From NCBI RefSeq assembly GCF_000312105.1, contig NZ_HE978636.1:461642-525641 (forward strand): a stretch of 64,000 nt of DNA, read 5' to 3'. Origin of the DNA: Aeromicrobium massiliense JC14. Its GTDB lineage: Bacteria; Actinomycetota; Actinomycetes; Propionibacteriales; Nocardioidaceae. Below the pieces are notes generated by a model. It saw nothing but the letters and a program-made list of their open reading frames with translations, ran no database searches and had not been told where the DNA came from. A program made the position numbers and the translations under genes. Shown piece after piece: positions 16,574-24,613 of the stretch. Within the stretch, counting starts at the first letter, position 1, and every line of letters begins with the position of its first letter.

Positions 16574-17811
16574 GCGTCGCTCCCGTCGGGCAGGGCCCAC
16601 CGGACGTGGATGACGGCCACGTCGTCGCCGAGACCGCCGTGGTCCTCGGCGAGCTCTCCGGCCCGCGAGACGAGCAGGTCGACGAACTCCTCGGGCGCCA
16701 GGTCGGACGCCTCGCGAGCCAGCTCCAGCAGGCCCTGCTCGCCCAGCCGCTCGCGCTCACCGGTGCGCACCTCGAACAGCCCGTCGGTGAACAGCACGAT
16801 GCCCGTGCCCGCGTCGAGACGGTGCTCGACCACCGGCCAGGTGGCCTCGCCGGGGAGCAGGCCCAGGGCGGGACCGCCCTCGACCTCCAGCAGGTCCGCG
16901 CCGCCGCGCCGGTGCAGGATCATCCCGGGGTGCCCGGCCCGCATCACCCGCATGTGCCGGCGGTCGGGGTCGAGCTCGATGCTGGTGAGCGTCGCGAACA
17001 CCTCCGCGCTGGTCCGCTCGGCCACCAGCACCCGCTCCAGCAGCTGCAGCTGCTCGTCGCCGGTGGCACCGCTGATGACCAGCGTCCGCCACGCGATGCG
17101 CAGGCCGACGCCCAAGGCGGCCTCGTCGGGGCCGTGGCCCGACACGTCGCCGATGAGGACGTGGATCGTGCCGTCGTCGGTCTGCACGACGTCGTAGAAG
17201 TCGCCGCCCAGGACGCTCTGCGCCCGGCCCGGCCGGTACCGCGCCGCGACGCGGACCTGGCCGGCCGAGGCCAGCATCGGCTTGGGCAGCAGGCCGCGCT
17301 CGAGCCGGGCGTTCTCCTGCGCGCGGATCTGGCTGGCCTGCAGCGCGGCGGCGGCCTGCTCGGCCTGCTTGCGCTGGATCGCGTAGTGGATCGCGCGAGC
17401 GAACAGCTCGGCCTCGACGCGCCCCTTGACCAGGTAGTCCTGCGCGCCGGCCGCCACGGCCGCGAGGCCGGTGCTCTGCTCGGCCAGGCCGGTCAGCACG
17501 ACGACGGCCGCGGTCGCGGTGTGCGCCTGGACCCGGGCGACGGCCTCGAGCCCCCGGACGTCGGGCAGGTGCAGGTCCAGCAGGACGCAGTCGGGGTCCA
17601 GCCCGTCGGCGAGCTGCTGCTCGGCGTCCTGCATCGACCGGGCCCAGGTCAGGGTCATGGACGAGCCCGCGTCAGCCACCAGCTCCTCGACGAGCAGGGC
17701 GTCTCCGGCGTCGTCCTCGACCAGGAGGATGACCGGGGCCGGCTCGGGAAGGGTGCGCGGCGCCCCGCCGGGGACGTCGACGGCGGGCGGCACGACCTCG
17801 CGCGTGGGCAC
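16570..17811 (-). CDS. Response regulator fused to SpoIIE/PP2C serine phosphatase
   Basis: 413-residue RsbU/RssB-like effector. The receiver (about 26-145) has D33-D34, phosphoacceptor D79 ('CVLLDLHLPDVRG') and 'YLVKG'. A coiled linker about 150-190 leads to the SpoIIE phosphatase (about 200-410) with metal-ligand motifs 'VLGGDFYDVV', 'LIGDVSGHGPDEA' and the C-terminal 'GLGDDVAVIHV'. It would dephosphorylate an STAS anti-anti-sigma factor when phosphorylated. First gene of the operon. GTG 17811 is chosen for the GGGAGAGGGG upstream; other in-frame GTGs are possible. Confidence 0.88.
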   Translation of the reverse strand: MPTREVVPPAVDVPGGAPRTLPEPAPVILLVEDDAGDALLVEELVADAGSSMTLTWARSMQDAEQQLADGLDPDCVLLDLHLPDVRGLEAVARVQAHTATAAVVVLTGLAEQSTGLAAVAAGAQDYLVKGRVEAELFARAIHYAIQRKQAEQAAAALQASQIRAQENARLERGLLPKPMLASAGQVRVAARYRPGRAQSVLGGDFYDVVQTDDGTIHVLIGDVSGHGPDEAALGVGLRIAWRTLVISGATGDEQLQLLERVLVAERTSAEVFATLTSIELDPDRRHMRVMRAGHPGMILHRRGGADLLEVEGGPALGLLPGEATWPVVEHRLDAGTGIVLFTDGLFEVRTGERERLGEQGLLELAREASDLAPEEFVDLLVSRAGELAEDHGGLGDDVAVIHVRWALPDGSDA

Positions 17812-18003
17812 CCGCGGCTCAACCCCTCTCCCACGTCGACCGCCCGGACGGCGACGACGACGGATGAACCCTAGCGATAGCGCTCCGCCCCGTGGCGGAG
17901 AGCCGCCGATCCGGCGCGCGACCGGCCAGCCCCTCTCGTCGTGCGGGCGGCGTCGCCGACCAGTAGCGTCCGCGTGCCGGAGTCGTCGTGCCAAGGAGGG
18001 CGC

Positions 18004-18315
18004 ATGAAGAAGTCCAAGGTCCTGTTCGCCGCAGCAGCCGTCATGGTCGTGCTGGGGGTGGTCCTCATGGTGATGCCGACGCCCGGGGAGCCCGACCTCG
18101 TCTGCGCCCCCGAGGGTGCGCCGTCGTCCGGCTTCGCCGACGGCGACCAGGACGACTGCCCGGTGACGATCGAGAGCATGAACGAGTACAACGACTGGGC
18201 GTCGGGACCGCGGTGGGACAACATCGCCGGCCTCGTGCTCGTCGTGGCGGGCCTGGGCACCGCCGGCGTCGCCGTCGTGAAGGCGCGCCGCCGCCCCGCG
18301 ACGGACGCCGTCTAG
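18004..18315 (+). CDS. Small two-span membrane protein
   Basis: 103 residues: basic start, membrane helix about 6-24, an extracytoplasmic loop of about 50 residues containing two Cys ('LVCAPEG' and 'DDCPVT') that could form a disulfide, a second helix about 79-96 and a basic tail. No family recognised. ATG 18004 has a strong RBS (AAGGAGGGCGC). Divergent from the signalling operon; the 192-bp region between holds TAGCGT, a plausible -10 for this gene, and a small hairpin CTCCGCC/GGCGGAG at 17883-17900. Confidence 0.7.
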   Translation: MKKSKVLFAAAAVMVVLGVVLMVMPTPGEPDLVCAPEGAPSSGFADGDQDDCPVTIESMNEYNDWASGPRWDNIAGLVLVVAGLGTAGVAVVKARRRPATDAV

Positions 18316-18447
18316 ACCGTCGACAACGTCGTCGCCTAGGTGGGGATACTTCCCAGCATCGCGGGATAGCGCAAGGACTTTCGCGACCTAGCGTTCAGCC
18401 ATCAACGACAACGTGGCTGCCTGGCAGTCCCGAGAGAAAGAACGATC

Positions 18448-18999
18448 ATGCGCATCCGCTCCGTGCTGTCCACCCTCGTGGCCGGCGCATTCCTGGTCGC
18501 CGTCCCGGCGACCGCCCAGGCCGACGACTACTACTGGCTGAAGGACCGGGCCGGCGATGCTCCGGCGACGTCCGACATCACCCGTTTCAAGGTCACGAAG
18601 ACCGACGACATGCTCGTCACGAAGGTCTCTTTCCGCAAGGTCGTCAAGCCCGGTGGGGAACGCTCCAACCCGGTCGAGCTGTACATCGACACCAAGGGCA
18701 ACGGACGGCCGGACCACCGCGTCATGATCCAGGACGTGGACCAGAGCTTCAGCAAGACCCGCAGCTGGAACGGCAGCGAGAACGACCGCCGGTGGGGCAG
18801 CTGCCTGGACGACCTGGGCGAGCGACGCGCCGTGACCTACCAGACCCGCGCGAAGACCGTCACCGTCAGGACGCCGCTGAGCTGCCTGGGCGACCCGAGC
18901 AAGGTCCGCGTGGCGGCCAGCTCGTGGTACGGCTCGGACCGCCACGTGAAGCAGGACTGGGCGCACACGAAGCACCGCTACACGCGCTGGCTCCGCTGA
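18448..18999 (+). CDS. Secreted protein, member of a two-gene family ending in YTRWLR
   Basis: 183-residue exported protein of unknown function. Signal peptide about 1-27 (AQA site). The mature part starts 'DDYYWLKDRAGDA' and carries 'ATSDITRFKVTKTDD', 'VELYIDTKGNGRPDHRV', two Cys (in 'WGSCLDDLG' and 'PLSCLGD') that could form a disulfide, and the C-terminus 'HRYTRWLR'. A paralogue with the same layout lies at 61998-62528, similar even just before the start codon. The beta-strand-rich alternating pattern suggests a small secreted beta-sandwich. ATG 18448 is the only start giving a signal peptide. A 5-bp inverted repeat TCGCG/CGCGA lies upstream at 18359-18386. Confidence 0.75.
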   Translation: MRIRSVLSTLVAGAFLVAVPATAQADDYYWLKDRAGDAPATSDITRFKVTKTDDMLVTKVSFRKVVKPGGERSNPVELYIDTKGNGRPDHRVMIQDVDQSFSKTRSWNGSENDRRWGSCLDDLGERRAVTYQTRAKTVTVRTPLSCLGDPSKVRVAASSWYGSDRHVKQDWAHTKHRYTRWLR

Positions 19000-19025
19000 G
19001 CCGCACCAGCACCGCCACGACCGAG

Positions 19026-19117
19026 GGCCGCGACACCCGTCGCGGTCCTCGGTCCGTCTAGACCGACTGGAGGCCGCGACACCCGTCGCGGCCCTCGGTC
19101 CGTCTAGACCGACTGGA
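19026..19117. repeat. 46-bp tandem duplication carrying a hairpin terminator
   Basis: Two head-to-tail 46-bp copies, 19026-19071 and 19072-19117, differ at one base (T at 19045 versus C at 19091). Each contains a hairpin built on CCGCGAC-accc-GTCGCGG. The second copy includes the last codons and stop of the minus-strand gene ending at 19104, so the gene tail and terminator were duplicated together. The array separates convergent genes. Confidence 0.85.
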
Positions 19118-19748
19118 CCGAGGCGGCGAGCGAGACCATGTGGTTGAGCCGGGCCAGCTCCGAGGGCAGGATCGCCGGGCCGCCGTGCCGTCCGACCACC
19201 AGGACGAAGGGACGGCCCGAACGGTCCTTGCCCGGAGCGCCGGCGAGCACGGTGGAGTCCCACGCCGGGACGTCCGGCAGCAGCGTCGCGGCCGCCACGC
19301 CCAGCCACTCCTCGCACGCGGGGACGAGCTCGGGCGCCGACAGGGACTCCTCGCGGACCTCGAGCCGGCCCTCGCGGTGGTGGACGATCATCGCCCAGTC
19401 GACGCGGAACGTGTCGGGCAGCACCTCGACCAGGCGCGCGAGCGCGAGGTCCGGGTCCTCGGTGAACCGCTCGATCGCCTCGAGGTCGAGCGAGAGGCTC
19501 GCACCGGCGTTGTAGCGCGAGATCCAGTGGACCCGCACGCCCTCGAGCTCGTGGCAGGCGGTCACCAGGGCGTCGGGCATGATCTGCGGCGGCAGCTCGC
19601 ACAGGACGTCGTCCAGCGCGGTGCCGTCGGGCCGGTGCTCGACGATCTCGAGCGCCTCGATGTCGGCGCCGGCAGCACCCAGGGCGCTCGCCAGCACGCC
19701 GAGCGAGCCCGGCACGTCCGGGAGCTCCACGCGCAGCAGGAAGGCCAT
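19104..19748 (-). CDS. ACT-domain amino-acid-binding regulatory protein
   Basis: 214-residue cytosolic protein. N-terminal ACT domain (about 1-75, 'LLRVELPDVPGSLGVLASALGAAGADI'), a ligand-binding module usually sensing amino acids. The C-terminal part (about 85-210) resembles a small GAF-like domain ('WAMIVHHREGRLEVREES', 'FVLVVGRHGGPAIL'). No catalytic domain is attached, so it probably regulates another protein. ATG 19748; the 3' end lies in a tandem duplication. Divergent from the DUF3817 gene. Confidence 0.78.
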   Translation of the reverse strand: MAFLLRVELPDVPGSLGVLASALGAAGADIEALEIVEHRPDGTALDDVLCELPPQIMPDALVTACHELEGVRVHWISRYNAGASLSLDLEAIERFTEDPDLALARLVEVLPDTFRVDWAMIVHHREGRLEVREESLSAPELVPACEEWLGVAAATLLPDVPAWDSTVLAGAPGKDRSGRPFVLVVGRHGGPAILPSELARLNHMVSLAASVQSV

Positions 19749-19803
19749 GGCGCCATCATCCCCTGACCGGGTTTCGGTTGTATGACGCCGCTACGGTAGC
19801 GGC

Positions 19804-20157
19804 GTGAGCGCGTCAGCCCCGTCCCGTACCCGCACCGCCTTCCGCGTCGTCGCGATCGCCGAGGCCTTCTCGTGGGGCGGTCTGCTGATCGCCATGTTCT
19901 TCAAGTGGGTCGTGCAGGAGGACCCGCACAGCGGCATCGAGGGCGGCGTCCCGGTCATGGGCGCGGTCCACGGCGCGGTCTTCGTCGCCTACGCCGTCAT
20001 GTGCCTGGTCGCCTGGCGCCAGTTCCGCTGGTCGTTCAAGGTCGCGGTGCTGGCCGGGCTGTCGGCGATCCCGCCGTTCGTGAGCGTGGTGTTCGAGCGC
20101 AAGGCGGACGCCCGCGGTCTGCTGCAGCGACGCACGGACGCCCCCGTCCCCGCCTGA
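19804..20157 (+). CDS. DUF3817 integral membrane protein
   Basis: 117-residue protein of the DUF3817 family of actinobacterial inner-membrane proteins, about three to four membrane segments. Family hallmarks: 'FRVVAIAEAFSWGGLLIAMFFKW', 'GAVHGAVFVAYAVMCLVAWRQFRWS' and 'ALLAGLSAIPPF'-like third segment. Function unknown. GTG 19804 lies exactly 6 nt after TACGGT (19792-19797), a leaderless start. Convergent with the isochorismatase gene (9-bp gap). Confidence 0.86.
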   Translation: MSASAPSRTRTAFRVVAIAEAFSWGGLLIAMFFKWVVQEDPHSGIEGGVPVMGAVHGAVFVAYAVMCLVAWRQFRWSFKVAVLAGLSAIPPFVSVVFERKADARGLLQRRTDAPVPA

Positions 20158-20166
20158 CCCGGCCCT

Positions 20167-20802
20167 CTAGCCGACGAGCGCCGCGCGGCCCTGCGCGGCC
20201 GAGCTCCCGAGGTCGCTCTTGGGAAGCGCGCGTCCCTGCGCGGTCGCCTCGGTCCACGCGTCGGTGGTCGCGACCGCGGCGAAGTTCGAGTGCAGCAGCA
20301 CCATGAGCGTCTCGTGCAGCTGCTGCGCCGTGACGCTGCCTGCCTCGTTGGCCAGGTGCGGCGAGCCGCTCGCGTCGCTGAGCACCTCGGCGGCGAGTCC
20401 GAGACCCTCCGCGTCCACGGCGGTGGCGATGTCGCAGTTGTTCGTCATGTAGCCGACGATCGTGATGGTGTCGACGTCACGCTCGGCGAGCCACGCGGCG
20501 ACGTCCGTGCCGGCGAACACGCTCCCCTTGTCCTTCGTGACGCGCTTCCAGCCCGCGTGCGCCCGCTGCTCCAGGTCGGGGTGCAGGCTCCAGCTGGGCG
20601 ACCCGACGGCGAACACCGGCGCCCCCTCGGGCAGCTCGTGCTGGACGACCACGACGGGCATGCCGTGCTCCTCGGCGACGTCGACGGCACGCAGGACGTT
20701 CGCGAGCGACTCGTCGCGCGGCGGGTGCTGGATCTGCAGCACGCCGTCGAAGTACTCCTGCTGCACGTCGACGACGATCAGGGCACGGCTGGGGGTGGTC
20801 AT
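20167..20802 (-). CDS. Isochorismatase-family cysteine hydrolase
   Basis: 211-residue alpha/beta hydrolase of the isochorismatase/nicotinamidase superfamily. The catalytic triad is visible: Asp in 'IVVDVQQEYFDG', Lys in 'RVTKDKGSVF' and Cys in 'GYMTNNCDIATAVDA', the last with the family cis-peptide neighbourhood. ATG 20802 has GAGGAG at 6 nt. Divergent from a GlxA-type regulator 105 bp away, a common pairing in which the regulator controls the hydrolase. Substrate unknown. Confidence 0.88.
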   Translation of the reverse strand: MTTPSRALIVVDVQQEYFDGVLQIQHPPRDESLANVLRAVDVAEEHGMPVVVVQHELPEGAPVFAVGSPSWSLHPDLEQRAHAGWKRVTKDKGSVFAGTDVAAWLAERDVDTITIVGYMTNNCDIATAVDAEGLGLAAEVLSDASGSPHLANEAGSVTAQQLHETLMVLLHSNFAAVATTDAWTEATAQGRALPKSDLGSSAAQGRAALVG

Positions 20803-20907
20803 GGCGACTCCTCGGGTTTCACGGTGCGTGGTCGTTCCCATCGTGCGCCGGGCCACCCGGGTACCGTGAGTGTCTCCCACGACCACCTTCGATGAGATCG
20901 GGCCATC

Positions 20908-21852
20908 ATGCGCATCGCGGTCCACACCTTCGACGGCATGACGATGTTCCACCTGTCCGTCCCGCTGCTCGTGTTCGGCGAGGTGGGCCGGCAGGGACTC
21001 GCGACCGGCTGGGAGGTGGCCACCTGGAACCCGTCCGGCTCGAGCATCCGCACGGCGGAGGGCCTCACGGTCGACGGCGTGGGCGGGCCCGAGCAGGTCG
21101 CGCAGGCCGACCTGCTGGTGTTCCCCTCGTGGCCGGACGACCTGCCCGCCACCGACGGCACCCTGCGCACGCTCGTGCGTGACACCCATGCGCGAGGCGG
21201 CCGCGTGATGGCGCTCTGCCTCGGCGCCTTCCCGGTCGTGGATGCCGGGATCCTCGACGGACGCAGCGCCGTGACGCACTGGGGCGCGGCCCGCGACCTG
21301 GCGGCCCGGAGGCCGGACGTCGCCGTCAGCCCGGACGAGCTCTACGTCGACCACGGGGACGTCCTCACGTCCGCCGGCACGGCGTCGGCCATCGACGCGT
21401 GCCTGCACGTCGTCCGGTCCGAGCTGGGCGCGGCGGCGGCCGGCGCGGTGGCGCGACAGCTCGTCGTCGCCCCGCACCGTGACGGCGGCCAGGCGCAGTA
21501 CGTGGCGCGGCCCGTCCCCGACAGCCACGACACCGGGCGGCTCGGACCCACGCTGGACTGGGCGCTCGCCCACCTGGACGAGGACCTGTCGCTCGACCGG
21601 CTGGCAGCGCACGCCAGCATGAGCCGGCGGAACCTCACGCGGCGCTTCCTCCAGGCGTCGGGCACCACGCCGAGCCGGTGGCTGCTGGCCCGCCGGCTCG
21701 ACGAGTCCCGGCGCCTGCTGGAGACCACCACCCTCGCGATCGCCCAGGTCGCCCAGGCGTGCGGCTTCGGGAGCGCGGTGACCTTCCGGCAGAACTTCGT
21801 CGCCGCCTACGGCACCACGCCCACGTCCTACCGCCGCCGGTTCACCGGCTGA
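20908..21852 (+). CDS. GlxA-family AraC-type transcriptional regulator
   Basis: 314 residues: an N-terminal DJ-1/PfpI-like domain (about 1-170, with 'VMALCLGAFPVVDAGILDG') and a C-terminal AraC helix-turn-helix domain (about 215-312, 'LAAHASMSRRNLTRRFLQ' and 'IAQVAQACGFGSAVTFRQNF'). Regulators of this class respond to small metabolites. The divergent isochorismatase gene is the likely target (inference). ATG 20908; the first 20 residues ('IAVHTFDGMTMFHLSVPL') match the family start. Confidence 0.9.
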   Translation: MRIAVHTFDGMTMFHLSVPLLVFGEVGRQGLATGWEVATWNPSGSSIRTAEGLTVDGVGGPEQVAQADLLVFPSWPDDLPATDGTLRTLVRDTHARGGRVMALCLGAFPVVDAGILDGRSAVTHWGAARDLAARRPDVAVSPDELYVDHGDVLTSAGTASAIDACLHVVRSELGAAAAGAVARQLVVAPHRDGGQAQYVARPVPDSHDTGRLGPTLDWALAHLDEDLSLDRLAAHASMSRRNLTRRFLQASGTTPSRWLLARRLDESRRLLETTTLAIAQVAQACGFGSAVTFRQNFVAAYGTTPTSYRRRFTG

Positions 21853-21864
21853 GAGGCCCCCCGC

Positions 21865-23121
21865 TCAGCGCAGCGGGTCGAACGACGTCAGCACGGGGTC
21901 GGTCTCGCGACCGGTGACGTCGCGGGCCAGCAGACGTCCCGACAACGGGCCGAGGGCGATGCCCCACATGCCGTGGCCGCCGTTGACCGAGACGCGGGGC
22001 GACCGGGTGCGTCCGATCAGCGGGAGCCCGTCGACCGTGCAGGGACGCGAGCCGACCCACTCGTCGGTGCGCGCGTCCCAGTCCACACCGGTGAGCATCG
22101 GGCGGGCCGCGTCGACGATGGCCTTCACGCGGCGCGGGTCGAGCGCGGCGTCGGGCTTGCGGAACTCCATCATCCCGGCGACACGGAAGCCCGCGGGCGC
22201 GTCCGGCGTCCCGAGCGGCGTGCAGGCGACGCGCTGGATCGGGAAGTAGACGGGGTTGGTCGGCATGACCTCGGGCTGGACGGTGAAGCTGTAGCCGCGG
22301 CCGGCCTGGACGATCGCCTTCACCCCGTGGGGCCGCACGAGGCCGCCGAGCCAGGCGCCGGTGGCGACGACCACGTGGTCGGCCTCGAACGTCTCGCCAC
22401 CCGCCGCGACGACTCGAGCGACGCTGCCGGTGTCGTCGACCCGCTCGGCCACGACGTCCGTGCGCAGCGTGGCTCCGCGCGCCACCACCGCGTCGGCGAG
22501 CGCGTGCACGTAGCGGCCCGGGTTGATGAACCGCTGGCCGTGCAGCGCGATGCCGTGGGTGACGCCGGCCCCGAGCGTCGGCTCGAGCTTCTTGATCTCG
22601 TCCTCGGTGAGCAGCTCGTAGTCGGTCGTGCCACCCCACTCGCGGACGTGCTCGAACTCGGTCTCGAGCACCTGGCGGTCGGTCTCGGAGGCGAACCCGG
22701 CCAGGAACGGCTCGGCCGGCTTGGTCGCCTCGCTGACGTCCAGCTGGGCGAAGGCGTCGAGCGCGTGCGCGTTCACCCGGTTGAAGACCTCCATCGCCGC
22801 GCGCCAGCGGCCGGGCGTGCAGTGCCGCACGAACCCGACGAGGAAGCGGAGCAGCCGGGGGTCCGCGGTCGGCGGCACGTAGACCGGCGAGGACGACTTC
22901 AGCATCGAGCGCATGCCCGAGGCCAGGATCGCCGGGTCGTTCAGCGGCAGGGTGAGCGCGGGGGCCAGCCAGCCGGCGTTGCCCCACGAGGAGCCCGCGG
23001 CGACGCCCTGGCGGTCCAGGACGGTGACCTCGACGCCCTCCTCCTGCAGGTGCCAGGCGGTGGCCAGACCGACCATCCCGGCTCCGACGACGACCACCCT
23101 GCGCGGGCTGCTGTGCGGCAT
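21865..23121 (-). CDS. D-amino-acid dehydrogenase (FAD-dependent)
   Basis: 418-residue DadA-like flavoprotein of the DAO superfamily, oxidising D-amino acids to 2-oxo acids at the membrane. FAD motif 'VVVVGAGMVGLATAWHLQEEG' near the start, 'GSSWGNAGWLAPAL' typical of DadA, and a C-terminal 'GGHGMWGIALGPLSGRLLARD'. ATG 23121 has a strong RBS (GGAGGAG). Divergent from an Lrp/AsnC regulator, the usual control partner of dadA genes, with an inverted repeat between them. A promoter -10-like TATTCA lies in the divergent region. Confidence 0.9.
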   Translation of the reverse strand: MPHSSPRRVVVVGAGMVGLATAWHLQEEGVEVTVLDRQGVAAGSSWGNAGWLAPALTLPLNDPAILASGMRSMLKSSSPVYVPPTADPRLLRFLVGFVRHCTPGRWRAAMEVFNRVNAHALDAFAQLDVSEATKPAEPFLAGFASETDRQVLETEFEHVREWGGTTDYELLTEDEIKKLEPTLGAGVTHGIALHGQRFINPGRYVHALADAVVARGATLRTDVVAERVDDTGSVARVVAAGGETFEADHVVVATGAWLGGLVRPHGVKAIVQAGRGYSFTVQPEVMPTNPVYFPIQRVACTPLGTPDAPAGFRVAGMMEFRKPDAALDPRRVKAIVDAARPMLTGVDWDARTDEWVGSRPCTVDGLPLIGRTRSPRVSVNGGHGMWGIALGPLSGRLLARDVTGRETDPVLTSFDPLR

Positions 23122-23177
23122 GACGCTCCTCCGTGACGCGTGACTCCAGAGGTCCCAGGATGAATACTCGGACGTGC

Positions 23178-23198
23178 CATGCGGGTGACGACCGCATG
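23178..23198. promoter_or_regulatory. Inverted repeat between dadA-like and Lrp genes (candidate Lrp site)
   Basis: CATGCGG (23178-23184) and CCGCATG (23192-23198), perfect 7-bp arms with a 7-bp spacer, midway between the divergent genes. Its place suits an autoregulatory Lrp/AsnC operator. Confidence 0.5.
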
Positions 23199-23224
23199 AT
23201 CTTCGCGTTGCAACCCCGCAGGCG

Positions 23225-23770
23225 ATGATCCTTCGAGCGAGACGAGTGGCCGTGACCCTGCCGCCGAACGATGTTCGCCCCCGCCTGGACGAGGTCGACC
23301 TGCACCTGCTGAGCCTGCTCCAGGCCGACGGACGCACCCCCAACAACCTGCTCGCCGAGCAGGCTGGCATCGCGCCGTCGACGTGCCTGAACCGGGTGCG
23401 GCGGCTGCGCGAGATCGGTGCCATCCGCGGGGTGCACGCGGAGGTGGACCCGGCCTGGCTGGGACGTCCGGTGCAGGCGATGATCGCCGTCCGGCTGCGG
23501 CCCGACGCCCGCGGCGCCCTGCAGACGTTCGCCCGCAGCGTCGCCCAGCTGCCCGAGGTGCTCAACGTCTACTTCGTCTCGGGGTCCTACGACTTCCTCA
23601 TGCACGTGGCGACGGCCGACACCGAGGCGCTGCGCAAGGTGCTGGTCGAGGACGTGAGCGGACGCCCCGTGGTCGCGAGCACCGAGACCCACCTGATCTT
23701 CGAGCACGTCCGCGGCGGGGCCGCCGGGACGGAGCCGGTCAGGCCGCCTTCGGCGCGTTCGGGACGGTGA
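23225..23770 (+). CDS. Lrp/AsnC family transcriptional regulator
   Basis: 181 residues. N-terminal winged helix-turn-helix ('LDEVDLHLLSLLQADGRTPNNLLAEQAGIAPSTCLNRVRRLRE') and C-terminal RAM ligand domain ('VQAMIAVRLRP', 'VLNVYFVSGSYDFLMHVATAD'). Probably senses an amino acid and controls the divergent D-amino-acid dehydrogenase. The start is uncertain: ATG 23225 has no RBS, and GTG 23246 or 23252 would remove only the basic leader. The 3' end overlaps the convergent sigma-factor gene by 32 bp. Confidence 0.87.
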   Translation: MILRARRVAVTLPPNDVRPRLDEVDLHLLSLLQADGRTPNNLLAEQAGIAPSTCLNRVRRLREIGAIRGVHAEVDPAWLGRPVQAMIAVRLRPDARGALQTFARSVAQLPEVLNVYFVSGSYDFLMHVATADTEALRKVLVEDVSGRPVVASTETHLIFEHVRGGAAGTEPVRPPSARSGR

Positions 23771-24479
23771 CGGCGGTCCGCAGGTCGTCGAGCAGGCGGC
23801 GCAGCAGGCGCGAGACCTGCATCTGCGACACCCCGAGCTCGTCGGCGATCTGCTGCTGGCTCATCTCGCAGAAGAACCGCAGCCACAGCAGCTTGCGGTC
23901 GCGCGGCGAGAGGTCGCGGCAGGCCGGCGAGAGGGTGGCGAGCGACTCGACCATCTCGTAGGCCTCGTGGGTGGAGTCGACCGGGTCGCTGTCGCGCTCG
24001 TCCAGCGACACCGGCGCGAAGCCCGACCGCGCGGTCAGCGCCTCGCGCACCTCCGCCTCCGGGACGCCCAGGTCGGCGGCGATCTCCGCGGTCGTGGGCT
24101 CGTGGGCGTCCTGCTGCTGGAAGCGGGCGGTCGCCTCGACGATGTCGGGCAGCATCTCCTGGATGCGGCGCGGCGGACGGATCGTCCAGCCCTCGTCGCG
24201 GAAGTAGCGCTTGATCTCGCCCAGGATGGTCGGCACGGCGTACCCGACGAAGTCGCCCCGCTCGGGGTCGAAGCGGCGGACGGCCTTCACCAGGCCCAGC
24301 TGCGCGACCTGACGCAGGTCCTCGATGTCCTGACCGCGGTTCGCGTAGCGGGCGGCCAGCGAGCGGGCCAGGCCGAGGTGACGCTCGACCACCTCGTTCT
24401 CGGCGCGACGTCGCTGACCGAGGTCGGGCGCGGTGCGCGCCTGGTGCAGCAGCTCTCGGATCTCGGTGTCGTCGACCAT
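23739..24479 (-). CDS. RNA polymerase sigma factor, SigB/SigF/SigG subfamily
   Basis: 246-residue group 3 sigma-70 factor. Region 2 ('NEVVERHLGLARSLAARYANRG', 'DLRQVAQLGLVKAVRRFDPERG', 'FVGYAVPTILGEIKRYFRDEGW') and 'IRPPRRIQEM' are typical of SigB/SigF. Regions 3 and 4 follow, the latter with 'LRFFCEMSQQQIADELGVSQMQVSRLLRRLL'. Expected to direct general stress transcription under partner-switching control. Two SpoIIE phosphatases and two RsbW-like ATPases occur elsewhere in the window but none is adjacent, which is unusual for this subfamily. ATG 24479 chosen by family length; an upstream start at 24551 would add an unconserved 24-residue leader. Confidence 0.9.
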   Translation of the reverse strand: MVDDTEIRELLHQARTAPDLGQRRRAENEVVERHLGLARSLAARYANRGQDIEDLRQVAQLGLVKAVRRFDPERGDFVGYAVPTILGEIKRYFRDEGWTIRPPRRIQEMLPDIVEATARFQQQDAHEPTTAEIAADLGVPEAEVREALTARSGFAPVSLDERDSDPVDSTHEAYEMVESLATLSPACRDLSPRDRKLLWLRFFCEMSQQQIADELGVSQMQVSRLLRRLLDDLRTAVTVPNAPKAA

Positions 24480-24578
24480 CGTCGGATGCCCCCCAGCACA
24501 GTCCTCGGGGCCACGGACCGGGCCCTCCTCGCCACGGTTACACGGGGTCATGGGGCGGGCAACACGAAGCGGATGGGC

Positions 24579-24607
24579 TTGCGGGAGGGGGGCGCGAGGA
24601 GCATGAT
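24579..24607 (+). promoter_or_regulatory. Promoter of the 65-residue hypothetical gene
   Basis: TTGCGG (24579-24584), a 17-bp spacer and CATGAT (24602-24607), then 6 nt to GTG 24614. The spacing agrees with a housekeeping promoter giving a leaderless mRNA. Confidence 0.45.
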
Positions 24608-24613
24608 CCGCGG

